Positions 43,468-53,138 of a DNA stretch of 64,000 nt are shown here, one piece after another. Source of the stretch: Sphaerimonospora sp050942215 (GTDB lineage: Bacteria > Actinomycetota > Actinomycetes > Streptosporangiales > Streptosporangiaceae); the NCBI RefSeq assembly GCF_050942215.1, contig NZ_CP192056.1, positions 930,001 through 994,000 of the forward strand. Direction: 5' to 3'. Each line of letters starts with the position of its first letter. The stretch's first letter is position 1. The position numbers and the translations under genes were made by a program. The notes beneath the pieces are model-generated. The model was not told where the DNA came from. It saw only the letters and a list, made by a program, of their open reading frames with translations, and did not search any database.

Positions 43468-44298
43468 TTACCAGGATCGCCCGGTGATGCGTTCGTACGC
43501 CTCGATGTAGCGGGCCCGGGTCACGTCGACGACCTCCTGCGGGACCTCCGGGGCCGGTGAGGTCTTGTCCCAGCCGGTGCCGGTCGCCCAGTCGCGGACG
43601 TACTGCTTGTCGAACGCGAACTGCGGGCGGCCCGGCTTCCAGTCGTCCAGCGGCCAGAACCGCGAGGAGTCCGGGGTGAGCACCTCGTCCCCGAGCACGA
43701 GCCTGCCGTCGGAGTCCCGGCCGAACTCCAGCTTGGTGTCCGCGATGATGACCCCGCGTTCGCGGGCGATCTCCGCGCCGCGCCGGTAGATCTCCAGCGT
43801 GATCCGGCGGAGCTCCGCGGCGACGTCGGAGCCTTCCTGGCTCATCACGTCGTCGAACGTGATGAACTCGTCGTGCGCTCCGAGCTGGGCCTTGGTGGTG
43901 GGAGTGAAGATCGGCTCGGGGAGCCGCGACCCCTCCAGGAGCCCGGCCGGCAGCGGCACGCCCGACACCGAGCCGTCGCGTTCGTACTCCTTCAGTCCCA
44001 TGCCCGCGAGATAGCCGCGGGCGATGCACTCGACCGGGATCATGTCCAGCCTGCGGCATCGTACGGCTCGGCCGGCGAACTCCGCCGGCACGTCCGTGGC
44101 GGAGACGATGTGGTTCGGCACGATGTCGGCGAGCTGCTCGAACCACCACAGCGAGAGCCGCGTGAGCACCTTGCCCTTGTCCGGGATGGGCGTGGGCAGG
44201 ATCACGTCATAGACGGACACCCGGTCCGACGCGACGAGGATGATGTCTCCGCGGTCCTCGTAGACGTCCCGGACCTTGCCCGAGTGGATCAGCTTCAC
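43468..44298 (-). CDS. purC: Phosphoribosylaminoimidazole-succinocarboxamide synthase
   Basis: A 276-residue SAICAR synthase of purine synthesis, joining CAIR and aspartate with ATP. HSGKVRDVYE at the start, RGYLAGMG and IADTKLEFG are diagnostic. The GTG at 44298 is chosen because it gives MKLIHSGKVRD, the usual start; the frame extends 8 codons further without a better site. It follows lysS on the same strand after 86 nt. No other pur gene is in the window. Confidence 0.95.
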   Translation of the reverse strand: MKLIHSGKVRDVYEDRGDIILVASDRVSVYDVILPTPIPDKGKVLTRLSLWWFEQLADIVPNHIVSATDVPAEFAGRAVRCRRLDMIPVECIARGYLAGMGLKEYERDGSVSGVPLPAGLLEGSRLPEPIFTPTTKAQLGAHDEFITFDDVMSQEGSDVAAELRRITLEIYRRGAEIARERGVIIADTKLEFGRDSDGRLVLGDEVLTPDSSRFWPLDDWKPGRPQFAFDKQYVRDWATGTGWDKTSPAPEVPQEVVDVTRARYIEAYERITGRSW

Positions 44299-44384
44299 TG
44301 TGGTTCCCGCTCTTCCGCACACATGTTGTCGTCAGATGGATCAACGACAGATTACGGCCATGCCCGCCCCACCTCATGTCCAGG

Positions 44385-46082
44385 TCAGACGGTGAGCAGT
44401 TTCCGTACGCGGTCGGCGCCGACGGCGAGCAGCAGGGTCGGCAGCCGGGGTCCGGTGTCGCGGCCCACGAGCAGCTTGTAGAGCAGGGCGAAGAACGCGC
44501 GCTGCGCGGTCTTCAGCTCGGGGGTGGGCTTGGCGTCGGGGGAGAGGCCCGCCTGGATCTTCGGCACGCCGTACACGAGCGTGGTCAGGCCGTCGAGCGA
44601 CCAGTGCTCGTCGAGGCCGTCCAGCAGGATGCGCAGCGACTCGCGCTCGGTCTCGCTCAGCGAGTTCAGCAGTTCGACGTCCGGGTTCTCGCGGACCTGG
44701 GTGCGCTGCTCGGCCGGGACCTGCGTGGTGATCCACCGCTCGGCGCGGTCGAGCCGGGGCCGGACCTCGTCCAGGGAGGCCACCGGGTTGTCCGGGTCGA
44801 GGTCGCGCAGGATGCGCAGGGTCTGCTCTTCGTCGCCGGTGGTGATGTCCACGATCGAGGCCAGGGTGCGGTACGACAGCGGTCGCGGCGTGGTCGGGAG
44901 CAGGCCGGAGGCTGTGCCGATCGAGCGCTGGTAGGCTGCGGTGTCGGCCGGCTGTGCCGTACCCTCCGTGACCTTCCTGACGAGTGAGTCCCACTCGTCG
45001 TACATCCGCTGGACCTCCTGATCGAAAGCGATCTTGAAGGACTGGTTCGGCCGACGGCGGGCGTACATCCAGCGGAGCAGCGGCGGCTCCATGATCTGCA
45101 GCGCGTCGCCCGGGGTCGGCACGCCGCCTCTTGAGCTGCTCATCTTGGCCATGCCCGAGATGCCGACGAACGCGTACATCGGCCCGATGGGCTGGTCGGC
45201 CTTGAAGACGTCCCGAATGATCTGACCGCCGACGACGAACGACGATCCGGGGGAGCTGTGGTCGACCCCGGAGGGCTCGAACACGACGCCCTCGTAGGCC
45301 CAGCGCATCGGCCAGTCGACCTTCCACACCAGCTTGCCCCGGTCGTGCTCGGACAGCAGCACGGTCTCGTCATGCCCGCAGACGCAGGTGTAGGACAGCG
45401 CGGTGGTGTCGTCGTCGTAGGAGGTGACCGTGGTCAGGTCGCGGTCGCACACCGAGCAGTACGGCTTGTAGGGGAAGTAGCCGGTCGCCGCCGAGCCGTC
45501 GTCCTCACCGGCCGCGCCCGACCCCTCCATCGCGGCGGCCTCGTCGGCGTCCGTGATCACCTTGGTCGCCTTGGGCTTGGTCCGATACTGGGCCAGGATC
45601 GCGTCGATCCTGCCGCGCTCGCGCATCGCGAGGAGGATCTGCTCCCGATAGGCGCCGGAGGTGTACATCCGGGTCTGGCTGATGCCCCGGTATTCGACGC
45701 CCAGCTCGGCCAGCGCGGCGGCCATGGCGGCCTTGAAGTGTTCCGCCCAGTTCGGATAGGTGCTCCCGGGAGGAGCCGGCACCGAGGTCAGCGGCTTGCC
45801 GATGTGCTCGTTCCAGGCCTCGTCGATGCCCGCGGGGACCTTGCGGAACCGGTCGAAGTCATCCCAGGAGATGATGTGCTCGCAGTCGTGGCCCCGACGC
45901 CGGATCTCGTCCGCCACCAGGTGCGGGGTCATGACCTCGCGGAGATTGCCCAGGTGGATCGGCCCGGACGGGCTCAGTCCGGACGCGCAGACGATTGTTT
46001 TGCCCGGTGCGCGCCGCTCCGCTTCGGCGATGACCTCATCCGCGAAACGAGAGACCCAGTCGGCCTCGATGCTACGAGCCAC
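44385..46082 (-). CDS. lysS: Lysyl-tRNA synthetase, class I
   Basis: A 565-residue class I lysyl-tRNA synthetase, unrelated in fold to the class II enzyme. The HIGH-like motif is GPIHLGN near residue 46, and the KMSKS-like motif is MAKMSSSRGG. Two pairs of CxxC-type cysteines (CSVCD and CVCGHD) form a metal-binding insert. The GTG at 46082 follows GAAGGAC and gives MARSIEADWVSRFADEV; the longer frame runs into the repeat-bearing gap. Class I LysRS is found in archaea and some bacteria, including actinomycetes. It is not known here whether a class II copy also exists. Confidence 0.93.
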   Translation of the reverse strand: MARSIEADWVSRFADEVIAEAERRAPGKTIVCASGLSPSGPIHLGNLREVMTPHLVADEIRRRGHDCEHIISWDDFDRFRKVPAGIDEAWNEHIGKPLTSVPAPPGSTYPNWAEHFKAAMAAALAELGVEYRGISQTRMYTSGAYREQILLAMRERGRIDAILAQYRTKPKATKVITDADEAAAMEGSGAAGEDDGSAATGYFPYKPYCSVCDRDLTTVTSYDDDTTALSYTCVCGHDETVLLSEHDRGKLVWKVDWPMRWAYEGVVFEPSGVDHSSPGSSFVVGGQIIRDVFKADQPIGPMYAFVGISGMAKMSSSRGGVPTPGDALQIMEPPLLRWMYARRRPNQSFKIAFDQEVQRMYDEWDSLVRKVTEGTAQPADTAAYQRSIGTASGLLPTTPRPLSYRTLASIVDITTGDEEQTLRILRDLDPDNPVASLDEVRPRLDRAERWITTQVPAEQRTQVRENPDVELLNSLSETERESLRILLDGLDEHWSLDGLTTLVYGVPKIQAGLSPDAKPTPELKTAQRAFFALLYKLLVGRDTGPRLPTLLLAVGADRVRKLLTV

Positions 46083-46179
46083 TGTCGGCGTGTCCTTCCT
46101 CGACAACCAGGCGTATCCGCTGTGACGCCCCGGAATCAATCCCCTAGCGTAGTCGTCTTTCGCCCCGACGACTTCCAGC

Positions 46180-46417
46180 CGTGATCTTGCGAATTCTCGC
46201 AGGGATCACCGGTGACGTGCCAAAACGCATGGCGTGATCTTGCAGAAACTCGCTTCTTGCCGCGTTGATCTGGGGTTTCATCGTTCGTGATCTTGCAGTG
46301 CAAGATCACGAATGATGTCTTCCCTGGTCATTGGCCATGTGTGCGAGTTTCTGCAAGATCACGACAGGTGATTGCGCAGGTCCGTGGGCGAATCTGCGAG
46401 GAATCGCAAGATCACGG
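46180..46417. repeat. 53-bp-period repeat array, mirror-symmetric, six cores
   Basis: Three plus-strand cores begin at 46180, 46233 and 46286, and three minus-strand cores begin at 46416, 46363 and 46310, so the spacing is 53 bp on both arms. The best core is CGTGATCTTGCAGAAACTCG. The two central cores form a perfect 25-bp palindrome (46286-46310) that extends to 35 bp (46281-46315). Sequence between cores is only loosely conserved. The array fills the 306-nt gap (46140-46445) between the ABC permease and lysS; no gene is seen in it. A related array is at 55.9 kb. Confidence 0.85.
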
Positions 46418-46445
46418 GGGGTGTTTGAGGTTTCTTGAGAGGGGA

Positions 46446-47162
46446 TCAGTCGTCGCCGGTCAGGGAGAGGCCGCGCAGGCGGTGGCCTGCCCACAGCAGC
46501 GCGCCGACCGTCACGACGACCATCGCCGGTACGGCGAAGCCGAGCGTGACGTCGGTGGAGAAGAAGGGCGATGTCGAGAAGTGGTCGGCGACCGACTGGG
46601 CCCACTGCTGGATGGAGAACTTGCGCGCCCCCGGGACGTAGCCCCCGACGACGCCCTCCCAGACCAGGGCGTAGATCACCCCCACCGTCACGGCGTGCCG
46701 GGTCACCACCCCCAGCAGCAGGAACACCGCGGCGTAGGCCACGCCCCCGAAGACGGCTCCGAGGGTGAAACCGTACGCGACCCCCGACTCCTGACCGGTG
46801 AGCAGGTAGGCGGCGACGAAGGTCGGCAGCGCGGCGAACACGATGAGGAGCGACGCGGCGACGGCGAACTTCGTCACCGCGATCACCGGCCGGGAGATCG
46901 GCTTGGCCAGCAGGTGGATGATCGTGCCGTCCTCGATCTCCGGCGCGATCACACCGGTTCCCGCGATCAGCCCGAGCAGCGGCAGCATCGTGCCGATGGC
47001 GAACGTCCTCATCAGGATCACGGCGGTGTGCTCGTCCGGCCCGTCGATCACCCTGAGCAGCGCGGCCATGGCGATCAGCGCCAGCGGCAGCAGCACCAGC
47101 AGCCAGATCCGCTTGCGCCCGAGCATCGCGCGGTAGGTGATGCCGGCGACCACGGGGTTCAT
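46446..47162 (-). CDS. ABC-2 type transporter permease
   Basis: A 238-residue membrane protein with about six transmembrane helices, starting MNPVVAGITYRAMLGRKR. The family of NosY/ABC-2 permeases has this size and the motif IAPEIEDGTIIHLLAKPISR. Its ATG overlaps the stop of the ATPase gene (47159-48124) by 4 nt, so they form one exporter. It is the last gene of a four-gene block. The substrate cannot be told; drug, lipid or peptide export are possibilities from the family. Confidence 0.85.
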   Translation of the reverse strand: MNPVVAGITYRAMLGRKRIWLLVLLPLALIAMAALLRVIDGPDEHTAVILMRTFAIGTMLPLLGLIAGTGVIAPEIEDGTIIHLLAKPISRPVIAVTKFAVAASLLIVFAALPTFVAAYLLTGQESGVAYGFTLGAVFGGVAYAAVFLLLGVVTRHAVTVGVIYALVWEGVVGGYVPGARKFSIQQWAQSVADHFSTSPFFSTDVTLGFAVPAMVVVTVGALLWAGHRLRGLSLTGDD

Positions 47163-48124
47163 CGGGATCCTCCAGAGGTCGGGCCGGAGATCAGGTACGA
47201 GAAGACGCTCTCCAGGTCCTCGTCCGTGGGGGAGACCTGCCAGAGGTGGACGCCGATGTCGCGGGCGACCTTGGGCAGCAGCCCGGTGAAGCGGTGGAAG
47301 TCCACCGTCTGGATCTCGAGGCCCTGTCCTGTGAGCGCGACGGCGCCGGAGGAGGAGTCCGAGATCAGCGCGGCGGCCAGGCGGCGGTCGTCGCTCGACC
47401 TGACGCGGAACAGGTGCGGCCGGTCGGTCATCCGGCGCCGGATCTCGCGGTAGTCGCCCGACGCCGCGTGCCGTCCGGCGACCAGCACCTCGATCTGCTC
47501 GGCGACCCGCTCGACCTCTTCCAGGATGTGCGAGCTGAACAGGATCGTACGGCCCGACCGGCCCATGTCGCGCACCAGGTCCATGAGGTGCATCCGCTGC
47601 CGGGGGTCCATGCCGTTGAACGGCTCGTCGAGGAGCAGCACCATCGGGTCGTGCACCAGGGCGGCGGCCACCTTGACCCGCTGCCGCATGCCCTTGGAGT
47701 AGGTCTCGATCCTGCGGTCCTTGGCGGCGGTCATCTCCACCAGGTCGAGCGCGCGCAGGGCGGCCTCCGCCGGAGAGGGCAGCCGGTGCAGCCGGGCGGC
47801 CGAGAGCACGAACTGCCAGCCGGTCAGGAAGCCGTATACCGCCTCCTTCTCGGGGACCAGGCCGATCAGCCGGTAGATCTCGTGGTTGCGCCAGATCGGC
47901 CGCCCGTTCAGCGTGGCCGTACCGGTCGAGGGGGCGAGGAAGCCCGCCATCATGTGCAGCAGCGTGGACTTGCCCGCGCCGTTGGGGCCGAGCAGGCCGG
48001 TGACGCCGGGCCCGATCGTCATCGTGACGTCGTTGACCGCGACGACGTTGCCGTACCAGCGGGACACCTGGCCGAGCTGGATGACGCCCTGCCGGGTGGT
48101 CGTGGGGGGGATGGTCGTGGTCAT
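47159..48124 (-). CDS. ABC transporter ATP-binding protein
   Basis: A 321-residue ATPase. Walker A is GPNGAGKST near residues 46-54, the signature is YSKGMRQRV, and Walker B is VLLLDEPFNGMDP. The C-terminal 90 residues are an extra domain typical of ATPases with ABC-2 permeases. Start and stop overlap the neighbouring permease genes by 4 nt each (ATGA), showing tight coupling. Confidence 0.9.
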   Translation of the reverse strand: MTTTIPPTTTRQGVIQLGQVSRWYGNVVAVNDVTMTIGPGVTGLLGPNGAGKSTLLHMMAGFLAPSTGTATLNGRPIWRNHEIYRLIGLVPEKEAVYGFLTGWQFVLSAARLHRLPSPAEAALRALDLVEMTAAKDRRIETYSKGMRQRVKVAAALVHDPMVLLLDEPFNGMDPRQRMHLMDLVRDMGRSGRTILFSSHILEEVERVAEQIEVLVAGRHAASGDYREIRRRMTDRPHLFRVRSSDDRRLAAALISDSSSGAVALTGQGLEIQTVDFHRFTGLLPKVARDIGVHLWQVSPTDEDLESVFSYLISGPTSGGSR

Positions 48125-48986
48125 GCGGAGGCGGCCTTCCGGTAGCGCAGGAGGATGCCGGCCGCCGCGAGGGCGAGCACGGCCACCAGGATCAGGAACG
48201 ACCAGGGTCCGTGCGGGTAGACGTTCGAGGCGTCGACGTCGAACAGCGCGGACTGTACGGCTTCGACCAGGAAGAACGGGTTGATCAGCAACGCCCAGGC
48301 GGCGGTGGCGTCCCGCCCGGTGGCGGACAGGACGAGGTAGAACACGCCGGACACGGCCGAGGTGAACAGATAGAACGCGATCACGGACGCCACGCCCAGC
48401 CCCCGGCGCGGTGTGACGGACGCCAGCGCGATGCCGATCAGCGCGAGCAGCAGGGCCAGGATGACCGCGCCGCCCATCGCGGCGGCGTACTCCCCGGTGA
48501 GCGGCGGCCCCGGTGGGTCGACGAGCAGCTCGCCGGCGAACAGGAGCGTGAGCGGTACGGCCACCAGCAGGAAGATCGCCACCGTCAGCGCGGCCACCTT
48601 GGCGATCACGTAGTCGGCGACGCCGAGCGGGCGGGACAGGTAAAGCGGCAGCACGCGGAACCGCAGGTCGGGTGCGACCAGGTACGGCGACTGCGCGGCC
48701 ATGAAGATCGCGACGACGGCCTGCATGACGACCGCGTACGTCGGATAGCGCATGCCCACCCCCGGCTGCTTCAGGTAGGCCATGGCGGCGATCGTCACCG
48801 CCGCGGGCAGCAGCATGATGACCACCAGCAGGAATGGGATGATCTTGGCGCGGGCCGGACGGCCGAGGCCGAACGCGCCGCGGAGGCTGTGTACGGCCAG
48901 CGCGTACACGGCGGCGGCACGCCCCTGCCGCGCGCCCTCGTAGCGGCGGTATCCGATGTCGTGGATGACCGCGGTCGGCTCGGAGC

Positions 48987-48990
<4 letters not shown>
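48121..48990 (-). CDS. ABC-2 type transporter permease
   Basis: A 289-residue membrane protein with about six transmembrane helices. A cytoplasmic N-terminal part (residues 1-45, with HDIGYRRYEGARQGR) precedes the helices, and the motif YLVAPDLRFRVLPLYLSRPL is visible. The ATG at 48990 overlaps the upstream ATPase stop; the frame stays open further but runs antisense through that gene. It pairs with the ATPase at 48987-49928. Confidence 0.87.
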
Positions 48991-49928
<938 letters not shown>

Positions 49929-49975
49929 GATCCGCACCCTACCCAGCGGGTGGACCCGGCGCGCGGCGTCGCGAG

Positions 49976-50037
49976 GCGTGGCCTCGCACGGGTACGGCTC
50001 CGCTCGAGCGTGGCCTCGCACGGGTGCGGCTTCGCTC
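49976..50037. repeat. Tandem 30-bp repeat beside coaA
   Basis: Two copies of a 30-bp unit, 49976-50005 and 50008-50037, begin GCGTGGCCTCGCACGGGT and end CGCTC, with two differences and a 32-bp period. They lie upstream of the ABC operon and overlap the coaA stop codon by two bases. Confidence 0.85.
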
Positions 50038-50959
50038 AGGTGCGGCGGAGCCGTACGTGACGGATGGAGTGGTCGGGCCCCTTCCTGAGGATCAGGCCGG
50101 CCCGGCCGCGGGTGGGCGCGATGTTCTCGACCAGGTTGCGTTCGTTGATGTCGCGCCACACGTTCTCGGCGAACGCGGTCGCCTCCTCGTGGGAGAGCGC
50201 CGCGATGTGGTTGAAGTACGACTTGGGGTCGGCGAAGGCCGTACGGCGCAGCTTGTGGAAGCGGTCGACGTACCAGTTCCTGACGTCCTCGACCCGGGCG
50301 TCCACATAGATCGAGAAGTCGAAGTAGTCGCACACGGCGAGCGAGGCGGGCGGCGCCGGCTGCAGGACGTTGAGGCCCTCCACGATGAGGATGTCGGGAC
50401 GACGCACCGTCTGCACGGCGCCGGGCACGATGTCGTACTCCAGATGGCTGTAGACCGGTGCGTCCACCGCCGGGTTACCCGCCTTGACGGCGGCGACGAA
50501 GCGCACCAGCGCGCGCCTGTCGTAGCTCTCGGGGAAGCCCTTGCGATGCATGATCCCGCGCTCCTCCAGCACCTTGTTCGGGTAGAGGAAGCTGTCGGTG
50601 GTGATCAGGTCGACCCGCGGATGCTCGGGCCAGCGGGCCAGCAGCGTGTGCAGGAGGCGGGCCGTGGTCGACTTGCCGACCGCGACGCTCCCCGCGATGC
50701 CCAGCACGTACGGCAGCGGCGAGGCGGACTCGCCCAGGAACGCCCCGACGGCGGCGCTGCGCTGCCGGGAGCCGGTGAAGTGCAGGTTGAGCAGCCGGGT
50801 GAGCGGCAGGTAGATGTCGGTCACCTCGGCGAGGTCGATCGGATCGTCGACGCCGCGCAACTCGGCCAGCTCCACCTCGGTCAGCGTGAGCGGCGTGTTC
50901 TTCCGGCGGTCGCGCCACTGCTCCCGGCTGAGCTCGACGTATGCGTCCCCATCTGCCAC
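50036..50959 (-). CDS. coaA: Pantothenate kinase, type I
   Basis: A 307-residue kinase that makes the first committed step of coenzyme A synthesis. The P-loop is GSVAVGKS at residues 90-97, and EGLNVLQ, FPESYD and TTDSFLYPN are diagnostic of the E. coli-like enzyme. The start is uncertain: GTG at 50959 is given, and TTG at 50968 would add 3 residues; neither has a clear ribosome site. It is transcribed away from acpS, and the 190-nt gap between them holds their promoters. Confidence 0.93.
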   Translation of the reverse strand: MADGDAYVELSREQWRDRRKNTPLTLTEVELAELRGVDDPIDLAEVTDIYLPLTRLLNLHFTGSRQRSAAVGAFLGESASPLPYVLGIAGSVAVGKSTTARLLHTLLARWPEHPRVDLITTDSFLYPNKVLEERGIMHRKGFPESYDRRALVRFVAAVKAGNPAVDAPVYSHLEYDIVPGAVQTVRRPDILIVEGLNVLQPAPPASLAVCDYFDFSIYVDARVEDVRNWYVDRFHKLRRTAFADPKSYFNHIAALSHEEATAFAENVWRDINERNLVENIAPTRGRAGLILRKGPDHSIRHVRLRRT

Positions 50960-51137
50960 GTCGGCCAAGCGTACCCACGGCCTCCAGGCCCGCCGCCGGG
51001 GGGTCGCGCGTGCCATATGCACAGCCTGTGGACGAAAATCGATGGATTGCTCCGGCGCCGGAAGGGGAATGTTCCTCCTCCTGACCGGCTCTCTCCGCGT
51101 CGGCCCTCCACGTCGCCGTTCCCCGGCCTTCCCGGCG

Positions 51138-51143
51138 TACGCT
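51138..51143 (+). promoter_or_regulatory. Likely -10 box for leaderless acpS
   Basis: TACGCT ends 6 nt before the acpS GTG. A start of transcription at or next to the GTG would make a leaderless message, common in actinomycetes. No good -35 box is visible. Confidence 0.4.
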
Positions 51144-51149
51144 GGCCGC

Positions 51150-51503
51150 GTGATCGTGGGCATCGGGGTGGACGTGGTGGACGTGGCCCGCTTCGCCGCC
51201 GCGCTGGAGCGCACGCCCGCTCTGCGCTGCCGCCTGTTCACCGGGGCGGAGCGCGACCTCGCGGTGCCGTCCCTGGCCGCGCGGTTCGCCGCCAAGGAGG
51301 CGGTCGCGAAGGCGCTCGGCGCACCGCCCGGCTTGAGCCACCTCGACGCCGAGATCGTCACGGGCGAGCACGGCAGGCCGGCGCTGCGGATCACCGGCCG
51401 GGCGGCCGAGGTGGCCGGTGGCCTCGGCGTCACCAGATGGCACGTGTCCCTGTCCCACGACGGCGGCATGGCCGTCGCGTACGTGATCGCGGAGACCGGG
51501 TGA
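51150..51503 (+). CDS. acpS: Holo-[acyl-carrier-protein] synthase
   Basis: A 117-residue phosphopantetheinyl transferase that activates acyl carrier protein using coenzyme A. The magnesium ligands are D8 (GIGVDVVDVARF) and E50 (FAAKEAVAKAL). The GTG at 51150 gives the standard MIVGIGVD start; the open frame upstream is not used. It sits divergently from coaA, so two steps of the CoA/ACP pathway are neighbours. nnr follows after 54 nt. Confidence 0.94.
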   Translation: MIVGIGVDVVDVARFAAALERTPALRCRLFTGAERDLAVPSLAARFAAKEAVAKALGAPPGLSHLDAEIVTGEHGRPALRITGRAAEVAGGLGVTRWHVSLSHDGGMAVAYVIAETG

Positions 51504-51557
51504 CCGTCGTCCACAGGGTGATCGCGATCTCGTATGCGGGAGGCTACCGTCGGACGC

Positions 51558-53087
51558 ATGCGGACCGCCTACACCTCAGACCAGATCCGTACGGCCGAGC
51601 AGGCGCTGCTGGCGAGACTGCCCGAGGGCACGCTGATGGAGCGTGCCGCCGCCGGGCTCGCCGTCGTGTGCGCCGGGCTGCTCACCGGGGCCTGCGGCCG
51701 GGTGTACGGCTCCCACGTCGTCCTCCTGGTCGGCAGCGGGGACAACGGCGGTGACGCGTTGTACGCCGGGGTCCGGCTGGCCCGCCGGGGCGCACGGGTG
51801 ACGGCGGTGCTCGCGGGGGCGCGCGCGCACGAGAGCGGCCTGGCCGCGCTGCTGGCGGCCGGCGGCCGGGTGATCGACATGCGCGGTCTGAGCGGCGAGG
51901 AGGAGATCCTCGGATCGATCCGGGTCCGCGGATCGATCCGGGTCGCCGACCTCGTCGTGGACGGGCTCGTCGGCATCGGGGGCGGCGGGGCGCTGCGTGA
52001 GCCGTACGCCACGCTGGCCGAGATGACCGCGCGGGCACCCGGTTTGGTCGTCGCGGTGGACGTGCCGAGCGGGGTCGACGCGAGCACCGGGCGGGTGGAC
52101 GGCGCGGCGGTGCGCGCCCACGTGACCGTGACCTTCGGCGCGTACAAGAACGGTCTGCTCGTCGACCCGGGGGCCGGGTTCGCCGGAGCCGTGGAGTTCG
52201 TGGACATCGGCCTCGGGCCCTACCTTCCGGATCCCGACGTCGCCGCGCCGACCGACGATGACGTGGCCGACCTGCTGCCCAGGCCGAGCGCCGAAAGCGA
52301 CAAATACCGGCGCGGGGTCGTCGGCATCGCGGCGGGCAGCGCTCAGTACACGGGCGCGGCCGTGCTCGCGGTCGGCGGAGCCGTACGGGCCGGGGCCGGC
52401 CTGGTCCGCTTCGCGGGTGCGGCCGAGCCGGTGCGGCACGTCAGGGAGCGCTGGCCGGAGGCGGTCACCACGGTCATCGCCGATCCCCTCGCGGGAGACC
52501 CCATCGAGGCGGTCGGGCGGGTGCAGGCGTGGGTGCTCGGTCCGGGCCTGGGGACCGGTCCGGAGGCGCACGCGGTGGCCCGCGCCGTGCTGTCCACCCG
52601 GGTTCCGGTGCTCGTGGACGCCGACGGGCTGACGCTGATCGCCCGCGACCGGTCGCTGCTGCGCCGGGACGCCCCCACCCTGATCACTCCGCACGCCGGT
52701 GAGCTGTCCCGTCTGCTCGGCGTGCCGCGGGAGCGGATCGAGGCGCGGCGGCTGGAGCACGTCCGGCGCGCCGCCGCCGAGTTGGGCGTGACCGTGCTGC
52801 TCAAGGGGTCGACCACGCTGGTCGCCGAGGAGGACCGGCCCGTGCGGGTCAACACCACGGGCACGCCGTGGCTGGCCACCGGCGGCACCGGCGACGTGCT
52901 GGCGGGCATCGCCGGGGCGCTGCTGGCCGGCGGGCTCGGCTGTTACGATGCGGCCTCCTGCGCCGCGTATGTCCACGGCCTGGCGGCGGGCCTCGCGGTG
53001 CGTGGCGATCGGGCGGGGCGTGGCGAGGCCCCGATCGCCGCTCTCGACGTGGCTCAGGCGCTCCCGGAGGCGCTGCGCGCCCTTTGA
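51558..53087 (+). CDS. nnr: Bifunctional NAD(P)H-hydrate epimerase/dehydratase
   Basis: A 509-residue fusion that repairs hydrated NADH and NADPH. The N-terminal epimerase (YjeF_N) domain spans about 1-215, with GSGDNGGDAL at residues 59-68. The C-terminal ADP-dependent dehydratase domain spans about 225-505, with TPHAGELSRLLG and TGGTGDVLAG. The ATG at 51558 gives MRTAYTSDQIRTAEQALL; a TACCGT box 7 nt before it suggests a leaderless message. The fused form is common in bacteria. alr follows after 51 nt. Confidence 0.94.
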   Translation: MRTAYTSDQIRTAEQALLARLPEGTLMERAAAGLAVVCAGLLTGACGRVYGSHVVLLVGSGDNGGDALYAGVRLARRGARVTAVLAGARAHESGLAALLAAGGRVIDMRGLSGEEEILGSIRVRGSIRVADLVVDGLVGIGGGGALREPYATLAEMTARAPGLVVAVDVPSGVDASTGRVDGAAVRAHVTVTFGAYKNGLLVDPGAGFAGAVEFVDIGLGPYLPDPDVAAPTDDDVADLLPRPSAESDKYRRGVVGIAAGSAQYTGAAVLAVGGAVRAGAGLVRFAGAAEPVRHVRERWPEAVTTVIADPLAGDPIEAVGRVQAWVLGPGLGTGPEAHAVARAVLSTRVPVLVDADGLTLIARDRSLLRRDAPTLITPHAGELSRLLGVPRERIEARRLEHVRRAAAELGVTVLLKGSTTLVAEEDRPVRVNTTGTPWLATGGTGDVLAGIAGALLAGGLGCYDAASCAAYVHGLAAGLAVRGDRAGRGEAPIAALDVAQALPEALRAL

Positions 53088-53138
53088 TCGGCCGCGAGCA
53101 GGTCCCGTTCAGTCCGGCCGACCTGCCAGACTGGGAAA

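Noticed and set aside
46180..46417. CRISPR array reading of the 53-bp-period repeats
   Set aside because: The core is only about 20 bp and imperfect, the array switches direction in the middle, the intervening sequences are themselves related, and no cas genes are near.
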